Source: Bacteroidaceae bacterium (GTDB lineage: Bacteria > Bacteroidota > Bacteroidia > Bacteroidales > Bacteroidaceae). From it: a stretch of DNA of 6,031 nucleotides. Location of the stretch: contig JAFNWA010000041.1 of assembly GCA_017383665.1 (NCBI GenBank), positions 1-6,031 on the forward strand. Reading direction: 5' to 3'. The notes beneath the pieces were generated by a model. The model searched no databases. It had not been told where the DNA came from and saw nothing but the letters and a program-made list of their open reading frames with translations. Positions within the stretch are counted from its first letter, which is position 1; every line of letters starts with the position of its first letter. The position numbers and the translations under genes are program-made. Shown piece by piece: positions 1 through 5,098 of the stretch.

Positions 1-234
1 GATGTTGCTGCCGATAATGTTTCCAAGCGCAATACCGGAGCTGCCTTTAATTGCAGAGCCGGTGCTTATTACAAGTTCGGGCAACGATGTACCTATGGCT
101 ACTATAGTGAGTCCGATGAGCAATTCGCTCATGTTAAAACGGCGTGCAAGAGCCGATGCGCCCTTGGTGAGCCAGTCGGCACCCAGGATAACGAGTACAA
201 TGCCAACAACAAAACTCAATATCGACAATATCAT
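1..234 (-). CDS. CaCA-family sodium/calcium exchanger, N-terminal fragment (runs off left edge)
   Basis: The reverse strand reads 78 codons from an ATG at 234-232 to the window edge with no stop. The product is an inner-membrane cation antiporter of the Ca2+:cation antiporter superfamily (YrbG / K+-dependent Na+/Ca2+ exchanger type), which would exchange Ca2+ for Na+ or H+. Visible hallmarks are a first hydrophobic helix (residues about 2-19), the motif GLTIVAIGTSLPEL (41-54) and GNIIGSNI (71-78), together the alpha-1 repeat whose acidic residue (Glu53) binds the cation in this family. The ATG is the first possible start, since an in-frame TGA lies five codons upstream. It is transcribed away from the thiamine operon and is probably unrelated to it. 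The second alpha repeat and C-terminus lie outside the window, so ion specificity cannot be judged. The family is confident; the exact substrate is not. Confidence 0.88.
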   Translation of the reverse strand, partial: MILSILSFVVGIVLVILGADWLTKGASALARRFNMSELLIGLTIVAIGTSLPELVISTGSAIKGSSGIALGNIIGSNI

Positions 235-260
235 TTCTTCTATTTTTCAATTAATTTGCG

Positions 261-293
261 CGAAGATAGTAAAAATTTGTTTGCAGGACACAA
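261..293 (-). promoter_or_regulatory. Candidate Bacteroidetes-type promoter for the exchanger gene
   Basis: On the minus strand TATCTTCG (268-261) resembles the Bacteroidetes -7 box TAnnTTTG, with a TTG (293-291) 22 nt upstream as a possible -33 element. Transcription would start near 254, giving a leader of about 20 nt before the ATG at 234. The match is imperfect (C for the second T of TTTG, long spacer). It gains weight because the divergent plus-strand promoter candidate has the same core. Confidence 0.5.
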
Positions 294-319
294 GAAGGAA
301 AGAACAAAAAACTCACCGA

Positions 320-354
320 TTTGCTTTTTGTTTCATTTCTTTTTACTACCTTCG
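320..354 (+). promoter_or_regulatory. Candidate Bacteroidetes-type promoter for the thiamine operon
   Basis: TACCTTCG (347-354) resembles the Bacteroidetes -7 box TAnnTTTG. Possible -33 elements are TTTG at 320-323 (23-nt spacer) or TTTG at 327-330 (16-nt spacer); neither has the ideal spacing of about 20. Initiation about 7 nt after the box falls near 361, immediately before the first bases of the TPP riboswitch, which is where the start is expected. The location supports the call more than the -33 match does. Confidence 0.6.
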
Positions 355-362
355 CACCCAGA

Positions 363-468
363 TTTCAATTACGGGGTGCCTAAATTGTCTGCACTTGCAG
401 CACAGAGGCTGAGATCATACCCATGAACCTGATCCGGGTAATGCCGGCGTAGGGAAACGAGCTGAAAA
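363..468 (+). promoter_or_regulatory. TPP riboswitch (THI element) controlling the thiamine uptake operon
   Basis: The aptamer core is almost canonical: GGGGTGCC (373-380), CTGAGA (409-414), ACCC (419-422), GAACCTGATC (425-434), and GTAATGCCGGCGTAGGGA (438-455). The P3 region holds the hairpin CTGCA/TGCAG (389-393/396-400), and CCGG/CCGG (434-437/444-447) closes the P5 side. The outer closing helix can be drawn between 363-373 and 458-468 and is imperfect. The RNA binds thiamine pyrophosphate and in this family lowers expression when TPP is plentiful. It sits about 330 nt before the receptor start codon. The three genes that follow are all thiamine uptake or activation genes, as expected. The core is certain; the exact ends are approximate. 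Confidence 0.96.
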
Positions 469-716
469 GGGAAAACGGAAAACGGAAAACTTGTGCAAGC
501 GAGTGAAAACCAAGTTTACTTGAGTTTTTACAACGGCAACGCGAATGAGCGTTGCTTGCGACGACGGGAGTTTTAACTCCCCAAAGGAGTGCGACAAGGT
601 CGCCTCAAAGCAAGTTTCAAGCACACGAAGTGTGGTTAAAGCGTATAGCTTGCACATGCGAGTGAGCGGTAAACGAAAATAAACCTTTCACATTTCCCAT
701 TTAACCTTTCAGCTCA
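461..716 (+). repeat. Heptad-phased inverted-repeat element, copy A (leader of the thiamine operon)
   Basis: The left arm is a run of 7-nt units in phase: AAAAGGG, AAAACGG, AAAACGG, AAAACTT (465-492). The right arm is a run of complementary-type 7-nt units: CCTTTCA, CATTTCC, CATTTAA, CCTTTCA (684-711), then GCT. The outermost parts pair as AGCTGAAAAGG (460-470) with CCTTTCAGCT (705-714), with one bulged A. TGTGCAAGC (492-500) pairs with GCTTGCACA (648-656). Between them is a chain of hairpins: 503-515/518-531 (13 bp, one bulge), 535-542/549-556, 566-571/576-581, 587-595/599-606 (one bulge) and 622-626/630-634. No convincing gene is seen in this stretch. It overlaps the last bases of the riboswitch and shares its arms with copy B in the next gap of the operon. 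Function unknown. Confidence 0.7.
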
Positions 717-721
717 AGGAA

Positions 722-768
722 AAACCCCATTTTCCGTTTAACCACGGAGCATGGAGGTTTCTTTTTTT
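722..768 (+). terminator. Intrinsic-terminator-like hairpin in the receptor leader, likely riboswitch expression platform
   Basis: AAACCCCAT (722-730) pairs with ATGG-A-GGTTT (751-760) with one bulged A. Above a TTT/AGC internal loop (731-733/748-750), CCGT (734-737) pairs with ACGG (744-747) around a 6-nt loop. The hairpin is followed by C and seven T (762-768). It lies between the TPP riboswitch and the receptor start codon at 801, which is where a transcription-attenuation terminator should be, although about 255 nt after the aptamer. Its 5' arm contains the 16-nt stretch 728-743, which matches 14 of 16 bases of the right arm of repeat copy A (691-706). Termination activity is inferred from structure only; the folding energy was not computed. 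Confidence 0.55.
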
Positions 769-800
769 CCCCACGCTCCACTAAAAAAATTGAAATTGCA

Positions 801-3032
801 ATGAAAAAAAGAACATTGCGTTGCTGCCTTGTGATGGCAGCACTACCCTCTTTGCTACAGGCACAAGAGGCAGTGAGTGACAGCCTGCACACCAGTTTGC
901 AGGAAGTGGAGATAACAGCGACACGCGCTACGGAACTGACACCCGTTGCACACACGAACATCGGCAAGGAGCAGTTATCGAGGATGAATACAGGAGTGGA
1001 TTTCCCCTATCTTGTATCGACAACACCAAGTGTAGTAACAACGAGCGATGCAGGTACAGGAATTGGATACACAAGCCTGCGCATACGCGGCACGGATGGC
1101 ACACGAATAAATGTTACTGCAAACGGGATTCCGGTAAACGACGCCGAGAGCCACAATGTCTTTTGGGTAAACATGCCCGACATTGCTTCGTCTGTGAAAG
1201 ATGTCCAAATACAGCGTGGTGTGGGCACATCGACCAATGGCGCCGGTTCTTTTGGTGCAAGCATAAACCTGAGAACAGACAAGTTCAACACACAGCCATA
1301 CGCAAACCTCAGCGGTTCATACGGCTCGTTCAACACCTACAAGGCAACACTTGGCGCAGGAACAGGCATTTTGCACGACCGTTGGGCTGTTGACATGCGC
1401 CTGTCGAGCATAGGTAGCGACGGTTACATTGAGCGTGCTTCTACAAAACTACAATCCTTCTACCTGCAAGGAGCATATTATGGCGAGAGGACAAGCGTAC
1501 GACTCATTGCATTTGGCGGAAAGGAGCAGACATACCACGCATGGAACTATGCCACAAAGGAGGAGATGGAACTATATGGCCGCCGGTACAACAGCTGCGG
1601 TTACATGTTCACCGACAGCACAGGTAAAGCACACTATTATGATGGGCAGACCGACAACTACACACAGACAAATATCCAGTTGCTCGTTGACCACGATTTC
1701 ACCAATAGCCTGAGACTTAATGTCGGCCTGCACTACACCAAAGGAGATGGTTACTACCAGGAGTACAAGAGCGGCCGCAAGTTCAAGGAGTATAACCTGC
1801 CGACATATTTTATCGATGGCGAGGAGGTTAAGAAGAGTGACTTGGTGCGCAAGAAAGCGATGGACAATCATTTTGGCGGTGCGGTATTTGCCCTTACATT
1901 CAAAAACGAAAAGATTACGGCTGTTGCCGGCGGTGGGGCAAACAGATACTTTGGCGACCACTTTGGACATGTACTGTGGGTAAAGAACTACATAGGCGAG
2001 TTGCTCCCCGACCATGAATATTACCGCAACAATGGAACAAAGGACGACGCCAATATCTTTGTAAGAGCAGACTACCGACCTATTGAGTGCCTTAACATCT
2101 ATGCCGACCTGCAGTATCGCCACATCGGCTATCGCATAGATGGCAAGAATGACAAATGGAACGACGCCACCGGCAGCAACCAACAGCTTGCAATAGATGA
2201 GAAATTCAACTTTTTCAACCCTAAAGCAGGTCTCGCATGGCTTATAAACGACAACAACAGATTATTTGCCTCAGTGAGTATTGCGCATAAGGAACCTACA
2301 CGCAACAACTACACCGACGGCAAGCTGAACGAGCACCCAAGAGCTGAGCGCCTTACCGACTATGAACTGGGCTACACCTACAGTAACAGATTATTCACAG
2401 CCGGAGCCAACCTCTACTTTATGGACTACAAGGACCAGCTTGTACTCACCGGAGAACTGAACGAAATTGGTGAACCACTTGCAGCAAACATACCCAAGAG
2501 CTACCGCGCCGGCATCGAGTTGACAGCTGCGCTGAAGCTGCCATGCGGTTTCGGGTGGAGTGCAAACGCTACATTCAGCCACAACAGGATAAAGGACTTC
2601 ACCGAGGTGTTGTATGATGATGACACATACGAGAAGTGGGAGATACAGCACAATGACACACCGCTTGCATTCTCGCCATCCATCATAGCGAACAACACCT
2701 TCTCATATGAATGGCGTGGCATTGAGGCTGCATTGCAGTCGCAATATGTGAGCAAGCAGTACATGAGCAACTATGGTATTGAGGAGCATAGGCTCGACGC
2801 ATATTTCGTGACAAACCTGCGCCTGGCATACTCGTTCAAGCTGAAGGGTGTGAAGAATATTACCATTGGAGCGACCATATACAACCTTTTCAACGAGGAG
2901 TATGAGAACAACGGATATGCCGGCAGCGGATATTACACCGATGGCGAGGGCACACGCCACCGCTACAACTATGCCGGATATGCTGCACAGGCCGGCATAA
3001 ATGCGATAGGGCATGTGACAATAGAACTTTAA
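801..3032 (+). CDS. TonB-dependent outer-membrane receptor, probable thiamine transporter
   Basis: The 743-residue product is an outer-membrane beta-barrel that imports its substrate using energy passed from TonB-ExbBD. Residues 1-22 are a signal peptide (MKKR, a hydrophobic stretch, then LQAQ before the likely cut). A probable TonB box, LQEVEITATRA, lies at 33-43. The plug domain spans about 45-160 and includes SLRIRGTDG (92-100), NGIPVNDAE (108-116) and RGVGTSTNGAGSFGASI (139-155). The rest is barrel, rich in aromatic/glycine-patterned strands such as YNLFNEEY near the end. There is no N-terminal carboxypeptidase-like domain, so it is not a SusC-type glycan receptor. It ends in Leu rather than the common terminal aromatic residue. 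The ATG follows an A-rich leader without a Shine-Dalgarno sequence, as is usual in this phylum. The TPP riboswitch upstream and pnuT-thiN downstream point to thiamine or a phosphorylated or derivative form as substrate. Such receptors are called Omr1 or OMthi in the literature. The family is certain; the substrate is inferred. Confidence 0.93.
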   Translation: MKKRTLRCCLVMAALPSLLQAQEAVSDSLHTSLQEVEITATRATELTPVAHTNIGKEQLSRMNTGVDFPYLVSTTPSVVTTSDAGTGIGYTSLRIRGTDGTRINVTANGIPVNDAESHNVFWVNMPDIASSVKDVQIQRGVGTSTNGAGSFGASINLRTDKFNTQPYANLSGSYGSFNTYKATLGAGTGILHDRWAVDMRLSSIGSDGYIERASTKLQSFYLQGAYYGERTSVRLIAFGGKEQTYHAWNYATKEEMELYGRRYNSCGYMFTDSTGKAHYYDGQTDNYTQTNIQLLVDHDFTNSLRLNVGLHYTKGDGYYQEYKSGRKFKEYNLPTYFIDGEEVKKSDLVRKKAMDNHFGGAVFALTFKNEKITAVAGGGANRYFGDHFGHVLWVKNYIGELLPDHEYYRNNGTKDDANIFVRADYRPIECLNIYADLQYRHIGYRIDGKNDKWNDATGSNQQLAIDEKFNFFNPKAGLAWLINDNNRLFASVSIAHKEPTRNNYTDGKLNEHPRAERLTDYELGYTYSNRLFTAGANLYFMDYKDQLVLTGELNEIGEPLAANIPKSYRAGIELTAALKLPCGFGWSANATFSHNRIKDFTEVLYDDDTYEKWEIQHNDTPLAFSPSIIANNTFSYEWRGIEAALQSQYVSKQYMSNYGIEEHRLDAYFVTNLRLAYSFKLKGVKNITIGATIYNLFNEEYENNGYAGSGYYTDGEGTRHRYNYAGYAAQAGINAIGHVTIEL

Positions 3033-3152
3033 AACTGAAAACTGAAATGTGAAAACGGAAATGTGAAAACTGTAAACTTGTACAAACAAGCGAAACGCAA
3101 AGCGCTTTGGCGCGAGCTTTCAGTTCTCACATTTCACCTTTCAGCTTTCACC
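3031..3152 (+). repeat. Heptad-phased inverted-repeat element, copy B (between receptor gene and pnuT)
   Basis: The left arm consists of six consecutive 7-nt units in perfect phase: AAAACTG, AAAACTG, AAATGTG, AAAACGG, AAATGTG, AAAACTG (3031-3072). The right arm is CTTTCA, GTTCTCA, CATTTCA, CCTTTCA, GCTTTCA, CC (3117-3152). GAAATGTGAAAACTG (3058-3072) pairs with CAGTTCTCACATTTC (3121-3135) over 15 positions with a single mismatch. The loop holds CTTGT/ACAAG (3077-3081/3086-3090) and the 12-nt palindrome CAAAGCGCTTTG (3098-3109). TCACATTTC and CCTTTCAGCT occur in the right arms of both copies, and both loops begin AAACTTGTRCAA. The first base pairs overlap the receptor stop codon. No T-run follows, so it does not look like a normal terminator. 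Function unknown; it could influence mRNA stability or the ratio of receptor to downstream products. Confidence 0.75.
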
Positions 3153-3159
3153 TTAAAAA

Positions 3160-3744
3160 ATGGATATGTTTCTTGAAATAATTGGAGTTATAACAGGCAT
3201 CATCTACCTGTGGCTTGAATACAGGGCAAGTATATACCTGTGGATTGTGGGCATTATAATGCCGGCGATATACCTATTCGTTTATTACAATGCCGGCCTG
3301 TATGCCGACTTTGGAATAAACATATACTACTTGCTCATTGCTCTTTATGGTTGGGTGGCGTGGAAAACGGGATTCACGCTTTTCGGGCGCAAGGAGCCAA
3401 AGAGAGAACTCGGCATAAGCCACACACCACGCAAGGCGTGGGCAAAAGCAGTGGCGGCATACATTGTCGCACAGTTTGCCATTTACTTTGTACTGAATGG
3501 CTATACCGACAGCACCGTCCCCTGGAGCGATTCCTTTACCACAGCTTTGAGCATTGTGGGCATGTGGATGCTTGCACGCAAATACATTGAGCAGTGGTGG
3601 GTGTGGTGCGTGGTTGATGTGGCAAGCAGTGCGTTATATACCTATAAAGGGTTATATTTCACAGCCGTGCTCTATGCCGTTTATGCAATTATTGCTATCT
3701 TTGGATACTTCAAATGGAAAAAATTGATGCTGAATGAAGGATAA
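3160..3744 (+). CDS. pnuT: PnuC/PnuT-family inner-membrane vitamin transporter, probably thiamine-specific
   Basis: The 194-residue, very hydrophobic protein has about seven predicted membrane segments (near 4-20, 25-43, 49-67, 96-113, 124-139, 146-161, 164-185), the number expected for the PnuC family. The family signature YGWVAW is at 63-68, and the second signature region QWWVWCVVD at 145-153 supplies the tryptophans and acidic residue that line the substrate site in PnuC proteins. PnuC proteins carry vitamin precursors by facilitated diffusion, and uptake is made one-way by a cytoplasmic kinase; the kinase here is the next gene, thiN. Automatic annotation would say nicotinamide riboside transporter, but the TPP riboswitch, receptor and thiN identify it as the thiamine-type PnuT. 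Length is slightly short but normal for PnuT. The start follows CCTTAAAAA, an A-rich site without Shine-Dalgarno sequence. Confidence 0.9.
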   Translation: MDMFLEIIGVITGIIYLWLEYRASIYLWIVGIIMPAIYLFVYYNAGLYADFGINIYYLLIALYGWVAWKTGFTLFGRKEPKRELGISHTPRKAWAKAVAAYIVAQFAIYFVLNGYTDSTVPWSDSFTTALSIVGMWMLARKYIEQWWVWCVVDVASSALYTYKGLYFTAVLYAVYAIIAIFGYFKWKKLMLNEG

Positions 3745-4366
3745 AGTATATGATGCGGTGATTGTTGCCGGTGGAGAGTACCCCACCGCCCGGCAACCAT
3801 TGGAGGTGTTGCACGGAGCTCCGTTTGTGGTTTGCTGCGACGGTGCTGCCGACAACTACATTGCCACAGGCCGTGTGCCCGACGCCATTGTGGGCGACGG
3901 CGACTCTATAAGTGCAGAAAACCGTGAGATGTTCGCACATCTGTTGCACATCGTTAGCGAACAGGAGAGCAATGACCAGACAAAGGCTGTGCGTTTCCTT
4001 GTTGAAAAGGGGATGCAACGCATTGCAATAGTGGGCGCGACAGGCAAGCGCGAAGACCACACGATTGGAAACATCAGCCTACTGATTGAGTATGCGCGTC
4101 AGGGGTGTGATGTTTGCTCATTTACCGACTATGGAGTGTTCATACCGTGCAATGGCACAACGACACACAAATGCCATAAAGGGCAACAGGTGTCGATATT
4201 CAGCATTACAGCGAAGGATTTGAGCGCAGTTGGACTTCGATACCCAATTTATGATTTCAACAATTGGTGGCAAGGGACGCTCAACGAGTGTACCGGCGAG
4301 GAGTTCACTATAAACGCCAATGGGGAATATCTGTTGTTTATCAGTTATTTACCCAAGGCTCTGTAA
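3734..4366 (+). CDS. thiN: Thiamine pyrophosphokinase (thiamine diphosphokinase)
   Basis: The 210-residue cytoplasmic enzyme transfers pyrophosphate from ATP to thiamine, giving TPP and AMP, the last step of thiamine salvage. The catalytic N-terminal domain shows CDGAADNY (35-42), GDGDS (54-58, the metal-binding GDxDS motif), NDQTKA (80-85, equivalent to the TDxxKA motif) and GATGKREDHT (101-110, the GGTGGRxDH nucleotide/thiamine motif). The C-terminal half (about 145-210) is the small beta-rich thiamine-binding domain, with GLRY at 167-170. Length is typical. The ATG lies inside the end of pnuT (11-bp overlap), suggesting translational coupling and stoichiometric production with the transporter it drives. 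The last 22 bp overlap the end of the convergent gene on the other strand, and no terminator is visible after the stop. Asn80 replaces the more usual Thr before the Asp of the TDxxKA motif. Confidence 0.94.
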   Translation: MKDKVYDAVIVAGGEYPTARQPLEVLHGAPFVVCCDGAADNYIATGRVPDAIVGDGDSISAENREMFAHLLHIVSEQESNDQTKAVRFLVEKGMQRIAIVGATGKREDHTIGNISLLIEYARQGCDVCSFTDYGVFIPCNGTTTHKCHKGQQVSIFSITAKDLSAVGLRYPIYDFNNWWQGTLNECTGEEFTINANGEYLLFISYLPKAL

Positions 4367-5010
4367 AGCTCCAACGCGACGGCAGAATAGTTGAACTCTT
4401 TTGTGCCACGCGGAAACTGTTTCACGCCGAAACGGTGTTCCACACGCACCTTGCTCAGATAGAGCCCTGCATTGTAGAGCGTTGCCCAATAACGCACCTT
4501 TGACTCTGCATCCTTCAATCCCCAAGCAGAGGTGCGTTTCTTGACAATATCAACAAAGACTGCGAGATAAAACACCTGCCACCGCGTACTTGACAGGCGA
4601 TTTACGCGCTCACGCCGTTTATCTACAAGATTGTTACTTTCATAGGTAATCCGCGAACCATACTTCGCCTTCAATGCTTTATCATTGGCAACTGCATTTT
4701 CAAGCGTTTCAACAAAACCCGGTTTCATTTGGAAAAGCCCGATACTGTAATCGGGAGTTCCTTTGGCCGGGTACTCCTTTTTCACGGCAGATGTCTCAAA
4801 ATAATCGGTAAGCGAATTGTAACAGCTCACCTCGGGCGCTACAATAGAAAATATAATTCTCAACTCCTCTTCTGTAGCACCCGGGAGTATCTTTTCCAGT
4901 TCCGGACGGCAGCTATCAAATGTCTCAATCGCTTGACGAGACTGCGAAGGATAGGCGGCAATATAGCCATCGCCCGCCGATAACAAAAAAGACAAGAGTA
5001 TTGAAAACAT
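4345..5010 (-). CDS. Lysozyme/lytic transglycosylase-fold protein, probably exported
   Basis: The 221-residue product starts at the ATG at 5010, the first possible start after an in-frame TAA 15 nt upstream. The N-terminus is hydrophobic (FSILLSFLLSAG) without early Lys or Arg, so it is an atypical signal peptide at best. Three features in the right order match the goose-type lysozyme/soluble lytic transglycosylase fold: a helix ending in a Glu (IVAPEVSCYN, Glu60), SIGLFQMKP (89-97, the GLMQ-x-x-P motif), and YWATLYNAG (174-182, the AAYNAG motif). Glu60 is the candidate catalytic acid. This predicts cleavage of peptidoglycan glycan strands in the periplasm or outside. The sequence is clearly diverged from the standard Slt family, so activity is inferred. 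It lies convergent to thiN, and its last 22 bp are antisense to the thiN end. It follows the 5099-6031 gene in the same direction but behind a terminator, so it probably has its own promoter. Confidence 0.68.
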   Translation of the reverse strand: MFSILLSFLLSAGDGYIAAYPSQSRQAIETFDSCRPELEKILPGATEEELRIIFSIVAPEVSCYNSLTDYFETSAVKKEYPAKGTPDYSIGLFQMKPGFVETLENAVANDKALKAKYGSRITYESNNLVDKRRERVNRLSSTRWQVFYLAVFVDIVKKRTSAWGLKDAESKVRYWATLYNAGLYLSKVRVEHRFGVKQFPRGTKEFNYSAVALELYRALGK

Positions 5011-5049
5011 ATTATTTAGCGGTTATATTGGTTAGGTATGCCATAGGAT

Positions 5050-5080
5050 AAAAAAAGGATGGCAACCGCAATTGCCATCC
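5050..5080 (-). terminator. Rho-independent terminator of the right-edge secreted-protein gene
   Basis: On the minus strand GGATGGCAA (5080-5072), a 6-nt loop and TTGCCATCC (5065-5057) form a perfect 9-bp stem followed by seven T (5056-5050). It begins 18 nt after the stop codon of the gene at 5099-6031 and ends about 40 nt before the start of the lysozyme-like gene, so it should separate the two transcripts. Confidence 0.92.
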
Positions 5081-5098
5081 AAATATAGATTAAAAGAT

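Larger units (their letters stand above)
235..362. other. Divergent intergenic region between exchanger gene and thiamine operon
   Basis: This A/T-rich stretch holds no gene. Its notable content is the pair of divergent promoter candidates, which share an 18-nt near-identical core in inverted orientation: the plus strand at 340-357 and the minus strand at 275-258 differ at 2 of 18 positions. Confidence 0.6.

Noticed and set aside
2..412. A 136-codon plus-strand open frame at the left edge
   Set aside because: It is the antisense of the exchanger gene, whose CaCA motifs are clear on the minus strand, and it then runs through the promoter region and riboswitch.
415..657. An 80-codon minus-strand open frame through the riboswitch 3' part and repeat copy A
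   Set aside because: It overlaps a well-supported plus-strand aptamer, has no promoter or homology I recognise, and its composition follows the repeat arms. Similar frames are probably annotated as hypothetical proteins wherever this repeat occurs.
490..680. Possible CRISPR array or tRNA cluster in the hairpin-rich leader
   Set aside because: The hairpins differ in sequence and spacing, there is no regular repeat-spacer pattern, and no cloverleaf or CCA-type end can be drawn.
1572..2183. A 203-codon minus-strand open frame inside the receptor gene
   Set aside because: It lies wholly opposite strongly conserved receptor sequence and shows no family motifs, so it is a codon-bias shadow.
5080..5087. 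TATATTTG on the minus strand, an exact match to the TAnnTTTG -7 box, upstream of the lysozyme-like gene
   Set aside because: It directly abuts the perfect terminator hairpin, which would lie just after the start of transcription, and no TTTG is found at the proper -33 distance. The real promoter of the lysozyme-like gene is not visible to me.
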